Source: Wyeomyia smithii (Eukaryota > Arthropoda > Insecta > Diptera > Culicidae). From it: 64,000 nt of DNA. Of this stretch, positions 21,800-32,143 are shown in pieces; position 1 is the stretch's first letter, and every line of letters starts with the position of its first letter. The stretch spans positions 45,649,858 to 45,713,857 of the forward strand of contig NC_073696.1 of the NCBI RefSeq assembly GCF_029784165.1, in the 5' to 3' direction. The notes beneath the pieces are model-generated. The model was not told where the DNA came from, did no database searches, and saw nothing but the letters and a program-made list of their open reading frames with translations. The position numbers and the translations under genes are program-made.

Positions 21800-22116
21800 C
21801 AACGATTCTCAACCTTTTTTGTCCGCGTACCACTTGGCGATATTATTCATATCGATTATTCCCCCTGGCTTGGAATGTTCTTGCCCAGTGGAAGAGAGTA
21901 GTGATAGATCATGTTGTGGTAGTCTAGTTAAGGTTCCAAATTAAACTGTAGCTTGTTTGATAGCTACAGTCATGTTTTAGGGGCTAGATTGACCAACAAA
22001 TGAAGTATTATAGAGAAAAATTGCTTTGTTCGCCATTACTGATTTTTCTTTCGCGTACCCCCTGAAGGCTTTCGAGTACCCCCAGGGGTACGCGTACCCC
22101 AGGTTGAGAACCGCTG
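21800..22116. mobile_element. hAT-type MITE, 317 bp
   Basis: Terminal inverted repeats CAACGATTCTCAACC and (minus strand) CAGCGGTTCTCAACC match the CAGNGGTTCTCAA ends of hAT elements. It is flanked by an 8-bp target duplication ATATAGTT (21792-21799, 22117-22124). The empty site is visible in repeat copy 1 (near 21083), which reads ATATAGTTGCTTG straight through. No transposase is encoded. Confidence 0.92.
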
Positions 22117-22879
22117 ATATAGTTGCTTGTCATGATTTGGACTTGATAATTTTTGAATTTTAATTATGCGAAAAATTATTTTTTATGCTGATAATGAAAG
22201 CTTTTCGGATGTTGTACTCATGACTGAAGGAAAAGATAATTCAGTACGTTCTGAGATACAGAGATGAAGCCAAATATATATCTGTTCCAAATTTCTTGAA
22301 AATATTAACTCTTCAATTAGGTTTTTATTTCATCCTGAAAAGGACAATTTGTTGTTTAATTCAATGCTTGATAAGATGCCGATCACATCTTTGTGTTATC
22401 ACTGGCAGTGCAAATAAAGTATTCCTTGAGGGAAAATAAACACTGAAAAGCTCTCCAGAACGTTCTTTTCATTGGATGCATTTGCTAGTGTGCCTGCTAT
22501 CGCTCAGAGACAGCATTTCACTAAAATGTCACACTGCATCAGCTGGCCCTGCTTATATTGATGCTGAGACCAACGTCAACCGCTGCGCTATCCCCGTTGC
22601 CACAGTAGTGGACGCTTCCGTTGCCATTGGTATCCGCTGCCCTGCATCACCTTGTCCTGCTATCGATGCTGAGACGCGCTCCGCTATCCGTTGCCATACC
22701 ACAGCTGTGGCCGTTGTCCGCTATACTGCTACTGCTGCTGTATCCACTGCTGCTGCTAAGGAAGGACTGCTGTTGTTGCAGTCTAGAATTATAATGAGCG
22801 GCTTCGGGTGAAACAGGCTCTTATATAAGCTAAATAGCACATTTCAAATGGCAAGGTCTATGATTCTGTCGACCGTGCT

Positions 22880-23090
22880 TGGGAAGCAATCATATAACGA
22901 CCAATCAGAGGCCGAAGTTTTCGTTTTGACAAGGCTTGACTAAAATTACAATTATCTGCATGTGGGAAGAATCTTAGAAGATTTTCCAATCTATTGCTGC
23001 AAGAACGAAGGAAACCTATCGAATACTAACCAATTTATTAGCATTTGAAATTGGACACATTTTTCACTTTTAGATTTTCATTTCACATCC
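22880..23090 (-). repeat. Inverted copy of the dispersed repeat at 13490-13735
   Basis: On the minus strand it has the order TTTCAAATGCTAATAAATTGG, TCTTGCAGCAATAGATTGG, TCAAGCCTTGTCAAAACG and CCTCTGATTGGTCG, as in the leader of CYP4 gene B. It ends in a CCAAT-box-like CGACCAATCAGAGG on the plus strand. Confidence 0.65.
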
Positions 23091-23540
23091 CTATGTAGCC
23101 GAACTACCTGAGAGAAGTATTCTACTTAAAAAAATGTACTTGGTTTACCTAAAAGTATTTAGGACAAGAGTTTCGCATACAGACAAACATAATTAAGTGC
23201 TTGAAGTGCAAAAAAGTGAGCAAATTTATCATCTGAATAAAGTCATACATTAATATTCAACCCTATATGTAATTACTTTGGCTTTCCAGTTGTCTTAAGA
23301 CCATTCCAAAATTCATCCAAAATCATTTAACAGAGGAAGCCCAACCTTCCAAATCTTGAGATTGATATCAAATTTTTAAGCACCAACCAGAAGAATAATG
23401 CTTACTCTCGGCATAATTCCTATTAGATATTTTCGACAGCATTGATATCTAAAAAGCGTGCAGGTCAATCCAGCAAATCAAGTTTATGATTCTTGATACA
23501 CTGTTCTCTCTATGCTGGTGTGATAATCAGCATTTTGTTG

Positions 23541-24680
23541 TGTTACACGTCAAAATGTATTACGGAAAAAACGCTGTAGAAAACTACCTAATTGATCGAT
23601 CCTTTTCAAACTTTAAGACAATAAAATATAACCCATTAGTGAAGTTTTAGCATGTTTATTACATTTAACTTCAACCGTACCCTCACATTATACGCTTAAC
23701 ACCACTCATTAGACATTGTAGAACATCTGGCTGCAGCTTCTCGAAAAAGAAACCCGTTGGCTTCGTACCACTCCAGGACATAATTTGAATAGTGGCACGA
23801 AGCTAGATGTGGCCAGAAGATCGTAAATCCTTCGTATTGCTTCAACAGAGGAAGCCAACGCTTCCGTAGACACTCCTCGAGATTGATCTCCCTGTTAACA
23901 GTCCCGGTGGTCACAAACGGCGCACTACTTTTACCACAAGAGCAGGGCGCTTGCCAAATCAGGTAATTCTTGGTAAACTTCGGAAGTTTCTGCTTCTTTA
24001 CTTCCTCTGGAACATCAATCTTGTGCTGGAAGGTGAAGAACAGTAGCCCCGGAGCTGCCGGAAGTCCGCCCTGACCTAAGTCTCGTCATCCATGATGAGA
24101 CAACGTAGCTTTGTCAGTACCTGGGAGCACAGTTCCCGAGCCCGTACCCTTCCTACCGTATTACCGTTCGTCATGATTTGGAGTATTCTGCACTTTATAC
24201 GTACGTAGTGCCTCCCGGCCCTTGGCTCTCTGAAAGAAAAACTTGGACAGATTCAACTTTTCGGCCACATCCCTAACCGAACCATTCCACGAGGATTACA
24301 CGTAACGCTTTCACAACACACTTGTGAACCGGATCATTAATAGAACATCCATTCTGACCGCATTCCTGCTTCCGTTCGATGCCCAGAGTTTCGTAGTAAC
24401 GCTTAATCACACTACTCACCATTGACTGCACGATTTCGAGTTGTTTTCTTATGTCCCGTTAAAAGTGTTGGCGATTAAGCAGGTACTTGCGCAAAATCAA
24501 TTAGCGACGTTGCTTTTCGGGTACTGGCATTTTTTCCAATTTTTGAAAAACTGTCAGCGATAAAAGTAGACTGTAAACAATACACTTCACACTACTTCTA
24601 CCCAAATTTTCAAGATAAACCCCTTGGGTAAAAGGTAATTTTCACAACGTTTTTCCCGCGATGTAATTTGATGTGGGACA
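23541..24680 (-). mobile_element. ITmD37E-type mariner transposon, degenerate
   Basis: Imperfect inverted ends: left 23546-23590 (CACGTCAAAATGTATTACGG, AAAAAACGCTGTAGAAAA) and right 24633-24678 (minus strand CACATCAAATTACATCGCGG, GAAAAACGTTGTGAAAAT). It is about 1.14 kb. The ITmD37E group was described from mosquitoes. It inserted into a Tc1 relic. Confidence 0.7.
23696..24530 (-). pseudogene. ITmD37E transposase relic
   Basis: Starts MPVPEKQRR at 24530 and keeps the helix-turn-helix part (VSSVIKRYYETL), then the first catalytic block as DDET followed by a stop (ancestral DDETYV..ADF), then a 73-residue open piece with FWPHLASCHYSNYVLEWYEA. In the family this block reads PDLASxHY, so the second catalytic Asp is replaced by His. 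The region expected to hold the catalytic Glu is not recognisable. Several stops and frameshifts make it dead. Confidence 0.75.
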
Positions 24681-24769
24681 CCCTTCTTTGTGACCTTTTC
24701 ACGGCAAAACGGTAATGAAAAGCCTGGAACCTACTTCCAGGTGAAACTACTTTGGTTAAGTCACGTCCT

Positions 24770-25600
24770 TTAGTGGCCCACCGGTCAGATTAACTCAATT
24801 TATGCGAAAACTCAAGGGATTTTCAGCAGGCTTTGTTTTGCTCATCTTCATCTTCAAAGAGAAAGAGTTTTCTTCCCTCTTAACAACTGCGAGCTTACAT
24901 TCAATGTGCATCACACCATCTGCTGTAGAGAGAGCGCAGAGTAGTAGTTTCTCTGACGAAAAAACGCTCCTAATTTGACAGAGCATCCGCGCACGCAAGA
25001 AAAAAGAAATAAATTGCTCGGCGACCAACTGAGCATTGCGTTACCATTCTCATCGCTCTGGGGTGCGGCAAAAACAGTATAAAATCGAACTTTCTGCAGA
25101 ATACGCATACATGGTGAGTTGTGAATCTTCCTATAATATTAAATTCGAAAACTGTTAGGATGTGGCTTCAATATGAACCTAAATGTTTTGATATTTGGCC
25201 AACTTCTCTTCTAGTAAGGGAGAAGCTAACGAAAACTTCTCCCTCTTAAACTGAGAGAGCAAATAAAGGTTTTTCCCTAGCACGTGATGATAAAGAGTGA
25301 AAAGGAACTCAGCGACTGAAATACTCTACGCCTAAATGTGGATAATTACTCACTCTGTGTGAGAGAAAGTCTAGTTCTCCAAGGGGTTTGACAGGTAGAA
25401 AAGGAAATTTGGGCAAAAATCAAGAGAACGGAAGAAGCCTGATTTTCAGAAAACTTCCAGCAAGAAACATTATATCGAGCTAATCTTCAACAGAACCACG
25501 AGAAACATTTGTAAATTGCAATTTATCTCAAGCGAATCAAAAGTTTCCGCGATGGTGGTCCACTAAAGGAAGTGGTCCATCAAAGGTAGATTCACCTTAG
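24770..25600 (+). repeat. Copy of the GTGGACCAC repeat family, split by a hAT-like insertion
   Basis: Opens with CAGATTAACTCAATTTATGCG and GAAAACTCAAGGGATTTTC (24785-24825), and resumes at 25442 with ATTTTCAGAAAACTTCCAGC, then AACCACGAGAAACATTTG, ending with AGTGGTCC motifs near 25580. It is the same family as the copies at 27.3-29.1 kb. Confidence 0.7.
24827..25441. mobile_element. hAT-like non-autonomous element, 615 bp
   Basis: Flanked by an 8-bp direct repeat ATTTTCAG (24819-24826, 25442-25449). The ends start CAGGCTTTGTTTTGCTC and, on the minus strand, CAGGCTTCTTCCGTTCTC, short inverted repeats beginning with CAG as in hAT elements. Removing it joins the two halves of the surrounding repeat. 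It contains only short frames. Confidence 0.75.
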
Positions 25601-25841
25601 TTTTCTGCTCTGTTTTAATTCAAAGGTAGTAAAAGCTTAACGGATGCCGAAAATCCTATCCATACACTCTGTCCAACTTCTATAAGACCACCATCATTTT
25701 CTCTCATAAAAGCACTAAGAATAGGAATTTTGATTAAATACTGCTTTGCATAATTGAGTACTTGAAATGTTGTTTATTTAATGCAGAAACAGTTGAAAAA
25801 TTCATACATTTATTTTTTACTCTTAAATTTAAAAATTTTGG

Positions 25842-27071
25842 CTGTCCAGTTGCCATTCAAAAATTCAGTCAAAATTATCGACTAGAAGCAACCAAATCAT
25901 CCAAATACCGAAATTAGTAATCAGTTACCTTACCACCGCGGTTAATAACCTGAAAAATGCGATTTGGCATATTGTTAACCAAATTTTGAAGCACAGATTT
26001 CTCGATATTTTCCTGCGCCTTTAGAATCGCTGCTTTTAGCTCATCTACGGAAGAATACTGCTTACCCTCAGCGTAAATCCTGCGAACCCGGATTGTTTCG
26101 ACAGGGTTCAAATCTGGAGAGCGAGCGGGCCAGTCTAGCAAATAAATTTTCTGATCCTTGAACCACTTCTTGGTTTCTTTGCTGGTGTGAATAGCAGCAT
26201 TATCCTGTTGGAATGTGAACTTTTTGCGACGGTTTTTGCGTAAAAATGGTAGCAGGGAGCCTTCTAGAACCTGGATGTAGTCCCTGCTATTCATTTTGCA
26301 GGATGTAGAAGCAATTTTGAGCTTTCCGGTTGCGCAAAACCTAACCAAACCATACAGGAACCTCCACCAAAGTTATGAGTAGAAAAATGTTGCTCTTCCT
26401 TCCTCTAATCCCGCCAGTATCCATTGAATCCATCCGGACCATCTAAATTGAACTTTTTTTCATCACTGAAAATAACCTAGATAAGTCAAAAGCACTAATA
26501 AATATTTTTGCCATTGAAGAATTTTTGAAATCGCTTCTAGCAAAAAATAAGTTATACTTAATAAGCTTGTTTTACATACTTATCAAGTCCCATTGTCGGT
26601 TCATGTTAATTTTAGCAAAGACCAATCGTCTTTCGATGTGAGAAGGCGTAAGAATGGGTGCCTTCATCTTTTTAGCCCGTTTTATGTAAGGACTTTTGAC
26701 CAAGACTTGACGAATTGTCTCTCGGTATACGTTCAAATTTAAAGTCTCTCTGATTTTCGCCAACGATTTTGAAGAATTTGAAGCTGTTCTTACGATTTCC
26801 CTTTAGTCACGACTGGAAAGCTTTGATTTACGTGAACTCATTTTTGTTTTCCCGTATCCTTCCGGACTTGCCAAGAAATTCAGTACTACTTGATGAAAGC
26901 GACCAATCCGACGAGCGATCTCCTTTATTCCTACTTCCTCAAGATGAAAGGCTTCAATTTGCCCTTTTTCTTTGTCTGTCAGCACTTTTCCCTTCGGCAT
27001 TTTGTGAATTTAGCCTCAAACAAGTTCAAAAAGACGAAAATGCCAACTGGTCTTATACAAACTGGACACTG
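25842..27071 (-). mobile_element. Tc1-like transposon, about 1.23 kb, degenerate
   Basis: Short inverted ends, TGTCCAGTTG at the left and TGTCCAGTTTG at the right on the minus strand, enclose one transposase gene on the minus strand. A second, split copy of this family lies at 23283-24745. Confidence 0.75.
25914..27000 (-). pseudogene. Tc1-like transposase (DD34E type), broken
   Basis: Starts MPKGKVLTDKEKGQIEAFH at 27000. Parts in order: helix-turn-helix (VGIKEIARRIGRFHQVVLNFL); the second DNA-binding part (LNLNVYRETIRQVL..PYIKRAKKMKAP); the first Asp in IFSDEKKF (minus strand near 26460); the VMVW-type block; the second Asp in FQQDNAAIHT; and WPARSPDLNPVE with the Glu. The C-terminus ends NRGGKVTDY at 25917. 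Frame changes, a stop after GYWRD, and a roughly 100-bp intron-like insertion (GTATGT..TCTAG) between WDLI and VIFSDEKK disrupt it. It catalysed cut-and-paste transposition in its intact form. Confidence 0.85.
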
Positions 27072-27083
27072 TAAAAACGCAAA

Positions 27084-27200
27084 CACATTTGTTTACGCGG
27101 AGCGCCTGCACACACACATGTGATAATCATGCTGTGAATAACTGTCACCAATACTAACACTCTGCAGTATGATTCAAAAACAGGGCTTTTCTTTGTAGCG
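27084..27200 (+). repeat. Dispersed repeat, partner of 33350-33460
   Basis: Shares TGTTTACGCGGAGCG, TGATAATCATGCTG and TGTCACC in the same order and spacing with 33350-33460. It directly abuts the Tc1-like element, which may have inserted at its edge. Confidence 0.7.
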
Positions 27201-27299
27201 CTGGACTGACTGGACGGAGTGTGATAGAGTATAATTAACTCTAAAGGAACCCTTCTTTCAAAAGATTGTTTATTTTCTTGATGAAAATGGAATTTAGGT

Positions 27300-29105
27300 C
27301 AAAAAATAGCTTGGATGGACCACTCGTCAGATTAACTCAATTTAGACGGAAACTCAAGGAATTTCCAGGGAACCTCCATCGGGAAACATCGTATCCAGCT
27401 AATCTGCATCAAAATCACGAGAAATATTTGTAGGATAGAACTACCTCAGATGGACCACTTGCTTTAGTGGGCCACCCTGAAGAAATACTGCTTATTTTCT
27501 TGATAAAAACGGGAATTTACGAATTTTTCCCGTGATTCTGATGCAGATTAGCTGGATAAATGTTACCCGATGGAAATTTTCGGAAAATCTCTCGAGTTTT
27601 CGAATCAATTAAGTTAATCTGACCGATGCACAGTGGGGCGACTTTATACAACGGCTGGCCAAGCAAAAAAGTATCGATATTGTCGATATTGTCGATTGCG
27701 GTTTGGTTGAAATTGCTGACCTGAAACATCGATTTGATCTAACCTGCTTTTTTTCTTAGTAGTTTCATATTGTATTTAGAACCCAGATTTTCGCCAGCAC
27801 TCGAATCCCATCCAATATAAAATAGAATCAGAATAGCGTATCGAACTACGAAGCGAAGATATTCCGTAATTAAAATAATCTTCGTGTACGTTCAATGTCC
27901 ACAACTTTTCAATGTTATTGAACTCCGATATTGCAGCTTTACAAGTATAACAACGTTGAGCAGAAGTTGTATTTGTTATCGAATTGAAGCACTGAAGCAT
28001 CAAACATTGTACGAAATAATGACAACACGTATATTTATAACAATTCATTGATAAATTTTGGACTTTTGCCCAAATTTATATTTCAACCTCTTTACATGAT
28101 CTACCACTACTATCCCCCACTCAGCGAAAACATTCCAAGCCAGGGAGTACAATTGATTTGGAAAATATTTCCAAGGGGTACGTCGACAAAAAAAGGTATA
28201 GAACCGCTGCTATAGAGTACTACGCGCCAGACTAACTCAATTTATGCGAAAACTCGAGGGATTTTCCAAAAATCCAACCAAGCTGCATCAGAATCACGAG
28301 AAACATTAATAAAATCAGATTCAAGTTAAGAGAAATTGTTTCAATCTGACGAGTGATCCACTATAAGAAAGAGGTCTACTATATGTTAATATACTCTTAA
28401 TTGAAATTCACATTTTTTTCTTTGATTCTAATGAAGATTATCTGGATAAGATGTGTCCCGATGTTCTGGAAATTCCTTAAGTTTTCGCAAAAAAGAAGTT
28501 GATGTGACAAGTTATAGCCCTGTTTAAAAAACCATGGTCGCCGGACCCTCACACTTTTGGGGCCCCCACAATACTTTATTTCGCATGGCTTATAACTAAA
28601 TGTAAAAAAAAACGAAAAAAGTCGTGACACTCTAAATTGAAATTTTAATAAAACTGACACAATCTTTCAATAACCTTCCTTTAGCTTATATTTTTGTAAA
28701 CATATTGCTTAATTGAAATTTAAAAAAAAAATAAAAGGAACCTAAATCTGGTCTTGCGAGTGGTTCACTATGGGATAGACCACATCCAAGGTAGTTTTAC
28801 CTTACCTACTAAAAATTTTTCTTTCATTGAAGAATTGTTGAAAAATTAGGGTAAATTAAAATTAGAGTGATTTTACCTACAGTGGATTCCTTTCCTATAG
28901 TGGACCACTTGCTAGATTAACTCAATTTATACGGCAACTCGAGAGTTTCTCAGGAAACTTTCATCAGGAAACTTCTTATTCAACCAATCTGCATCAGAAT
29001 CATGAGAAACATTGATAGGTAAATTCCGATTTATGTTGAGAAATATTGAGTTAACCTAACTAGTGGGTATAGGAAAAGAGTCCACTATAGATTGATTCGG
29101 TTTTG
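27300..29105. repeat. Cluster of GTGGACCAC-type repeats in both orientations
   Basis: At least five units of about 120-200 bp. Plus orientation: 27310-27465, 28215-28375 and 28890-29100. Minus orientation: 27495-27640 and 28405-28520. Shared blocks are CAGATTAACTCAATTTATGC, GAAAACTCGAGGGATTTTC, AATCTGCATCAGAATCACGA, GAAACAT and edges reading AGTGGACCACT or GTCCACTATAG. It is related to 24770-25600 and to 38945-39085. No coding capacity is seen; the mobile class is unknown. Confidence 0.8.
28120..28213. mobile_element. hAT MITE remnant
   Basis: Ends with GGTATAGAACCGCTG, like the right end of the 317-bp hAT MITE (GGTTGAGAACCGCTG), and carries AACATTCCAAGCCAGGG and AAGGGGTACG, which resemble its interior in the inverted sense. 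It is a diverged partial copy. Confidence 0.45.
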
Positions 29106-29109
29106 GCGA

Positions 29110-31680
29110 AAGAACTAGTTTTCAGAACTCACTAAGTTCCATTGCCGGTGCTATTTTTCGTGGAGATGGAGTACTTTATACGTACGAAAGTCACTAATAA
29201 AATAAAGCTTTTTTTATACAATTGTCCCATAAATGTTTTCAAAATAATGAGAAAACAGTCTTTGTAATCGAGTAACTATTACTTTTTATAGAAAAACTCG
29301 TGTGAATTTTCTCACAAAAAAACACTTAAACTATGATTAAAAAGGTTTCATAAACCATATTTCACCTGACTGAGAGCATGTAGACGCAGGTACCTGATCA
29401 CTCAACAATATTGGTCATTGTATTTTGCAAGGAGACACGTATAGCAATTGACTGGGATATATTACAAAAGTTCACATCAATGGACAACGTAATTCTAATT
29501 CGATAACAGAAAACGTAAAATTATAATGATTAAGGCTGTTTCCCGCGGAATAATAATGAATCAATTGTTGAAACCGCAAAGTTCCGGATAGCCGATATAT
29601 AGAAGAGTGGAGAAGAGCACCAACGGACCGCCCTGGACAGAATAAGCATCGTTTTATTTTCGAAGTGTTTGTTTTTTTTTTTTTTTTTTGAGGATCACGT
29701 GAACCAGCCTCAAAACTCATCGACTAAGAAGTGAAATTTGATACGCTCGCAGTGCCACCGCCGTTTAGTGGCGGGTGAACGAATTAGCTGCCATGGAAAA
29801 GTTGGCCAGATTCGAATCTGTACACTAACAGCGAGGAATTTCTTTAAGGAGAAGTTGGTAAGATCGTTATAAAATGTATTAAAAACGTCACTTAATATTA
29901 AATACGAGCCACTAATGTAAACTAGTCTGGAAGTGTGAATACAATGTTATGTCCAATAAATATAACAACGTATCCATGCGGGGCTTAGTGTTTATGAAGG
30001 CGATCTCGGAATGTACGTGTATCGCCAGGCATTCTTGTAATGGGTCGTTGGATAAACACTAGAGCTGTCACCTTTCACACAAGTAGTCACGGTGTCAATT
30101 AGAAGTACAAGTGGCTTTTTGTCTTAGAATAGTCACCAAATCATTAAGTGGTTCGGTTCATTTTTTCTAATAAATTCATGGTGAATTTTCATAGGAATGG
30201 TTTCCCCAATAAGTCACAGTCACAGTTTTCGTAAGAAAATATTTGTACAACATCGGGCTTTGACCGACAAGTGTTACTTTTTAGTCACTGTAACCTATGT
30301 GAGGGAATACAAATTTTAGTACCTAATTACTCTTTTTCAATCAAGTAACAAAGAAAAGATTAGTTCATTCTGACAAGGTTACATATTCCCTTAAACTAAC
30401 GTTCGATTAGTATTGGCTCACATGATGCCCCGTACACCCAACGCAAACGGGGAACATTTTATTATTTTAGGGCAATTTTTCATTACTTATTGTGTCTTAT
30501 GACTACGCATTATACACAAATAGTAATAACCGAAAAGTAACAAAAATCATGACGGGCACACGCTTGTATGTGTTTCTGCAGGAGAACATACAGCCAAGCA
30601 CCGCAATGCATGTGTTAGCAAGACTTCACTCGCTGCATTTGTATTGATGCAACGATCAGATTCATTTTTGTCCCCTTCATCCACACATAATGAGAATCTC
30701 ACTCGTCAATCACAAATGTCTAATTAGAAACACTTTCGTTTCGTCTCCCAGTATTTACTTGAAATGAAAATCTGTTATACTGTCTGAACAGAGTTGCCGA
30801 AGTTGCGAATAATGTTCTGGATGGGCACGAGTTTTGTATTTTCAAACAGGTGCAAATGAGTTTCCATGAACCAATGAGCATGTGTTTTGGATAGCTTGCA
30901 AGAAAGCGAATGTTTTAGTTTTTCTCTAACGCAGTTTATAGATCGTGATGTCATTTAAAGACGCATTTCAAGTCTTTGAAATCATCATCAACGTTTGCAT
31001 AATCTATGACGGGGAAACTGCTGCTTGGCAGCTCTTGTCATATTCTTCCTCTACTCCGTATGCATACAACGAGCGAACTAAAACACGCTCACCGGATGAA
31101 TTGGAGATTGAAGAAACTTGTAACATGTGCAACATATGCGACGGTGTGTGATTTTTTTTTACTTGAGATGGAAAGGGAGCAGTTTTTGACAGAAAAAAAT
31201 CTTGCATGTGGTTGAAACGACCATTATTAGATAGTCGTACTCCCGTAACACGTGCTAAATATATGACAGTATGTGTTGTTACTTGACTGGGGAAGAATTT
31301 TATTGCCTTTTAAGTGATAGGTTTGTTACCTAAAAGGCAATTTTGCGCTATTGCTTCTAAAGTAATAAGGAAAAGTTTTGCGTGTAGCATTTCATTTACG
31401 CTACCGTTGCTAAGAAGAGGTGTTACGTCATACCAATGTTTTGGTCTCGTTTTTTTGCAGTGTTATGGTGTAATTTAATGGCATCGATTTAGGAATCCGG
31501 TTATAATTCTGCGAAAACTTGTAAGGTTAGAAAATGTTTAGGTGTGCAGTCTTCATTAGTGGTACTACTTACTATCGTGCTGAAAATGTACTAGTTAGAG
31601 CTGCTTTTTAAAGGAACAGGTGTCGCAAAGGAAGTGGATAAAGTTAATAGCTGGTAAAACGGATACGGTTATGTATAGAT
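29110..31680. other. Noncoding interval, no gene recognised
   Basis: AT-rich with short frames only. A poly(T) run lies near 29670-29690. A small hairpin ATTGCCTTTTAA..TACCTAAAAGGCAAT lies at about 31301-31342. I see no exon-like segment with splice sites and no classifiable transposon. Confidence 0.35.
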
Positions 31681-31689
31681 CAAGTTATT

Positions 31690-32143
31690 TCCAGCAACAA
31701 TATTTAATCTATGTTGAAGATACTAGAAGAAAACATTGAAACAGGTACGTACTCACAAAATATAATATCTTACAAAGGTCTAATTCTAACTGTTTAATCT
31801 ATTCTAGTACCGCTGCCTGACGAACTCATCGAGTAACTCATTTAGATCAAAACACTGGTGAGAGGTCAATTGAAAACCCAAGAGGACAGTCCAGCAGGAA
31901 TTGTACAGGGAAAACCAATTAACAGAATCGGATTCGGATTTCATACCGGAGTTTTCTGCCTTTTCCAGTAATATTAACCGTGGTTTATTGCAGAGCTCCT
32001 ACCAGTATTCACCGAACAAAAACTAATAGAAAATCCTCCAGGCAATAGCTCCTGACGAAAAAGATCAGCAAGATAATGCTGCACAACGCAATCGTTACAT
32101 CATGTACGCACAAAAGGTTATTCAGGAGAAAATAAAAACATAA
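31690..32143 (+). pseudogene. Eroded coding remnant of unknown family
   Basis: Protein-like pieces appear in the plus strand: PLPDELIE near 31811, then GQLKTQEDSPAGIVQGKP and NRIGFGFHTGVF near 31865-31950, and after a frame change APDEKDQQDNAAQRNRYIMY and AQKVIQEKIKT before a TAA near 32143. An intron-like GTACGT..TTCTAG gap lies at 31745-31807. Stops occur between the pieces. I do not recognise the family; chance frames are possible for the shorter pieces. Confidence 0.35.

Larger units (their letters stand above)
19560..22880 (+). repeat. Three direct copies of a roughly 1-kb repeat unit
   Basis: Landmarks recur in order. GTGCCTGCTATCGCTCAGAG-like: near 19786, 21340 and 22490. CACAGCTGTGGCCG (copies 1 and 3): near 20660 and 22700. 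A TATA-like CTCTTATATA: near 20770, 21548 and 22807. GGCAAGGTCTATGATTCTGT: near 20972, 21688 and 22850. GATAATTCAGTACG: near 21198 and 22225. Later insertions (two small TATCGATA palindromic elements, a hairpin and a hAT MITE) make the copies unequal in length. The unit is noncoding as far as visible; a plus-strand frame in copies 2 and 3 is similar because the DNA is similar. Identity is unknown. Confidence 0.8.
23283..24745 (-). mobile_element. Tc1-like element (second copy), split by a nested insertion
   Basis: 23283-23540 aligns with the left end and C-terminal coding part of the Tc1 copy at 25842-27071: it starts with GGCTTTCCAGTTG and on the minus strand keeps pieces resembling QQDNAAIHTS, LLDW and YAE.KHYSS. 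Similarity resumes at about 24685-24745 (TGTGACCTTTTCACGGC against TGTGAACTTTTTGCGAC). The DNA between is an ITmD37E-type element. The N-terminal half is not recognisable, so this copy is both interrupted and truncated. Confidence 0.6.

Noticed and set aside
19560..22450. Possible histone-gene derivation of the 1-kb units (minus-strand pieces vaguely like H2A/H4, CCAAT and TATA motifs)
   Set aside because: The protein resemblance is a handful of residues with frame changes; not above chance when read carefully.
21324..22811. Similar plus-strand ORFs of 66 and 111 codons in two repeat copies
   Set aside because: Similarity follows from DNA duplication; the frame is not open in copy 1 and has no family features.
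30945..31215. Overlapping short ORFs on both strands near 31.0-31.2 kb
   Set aside because: No motif, start context or neighbouring exon supports a gene.
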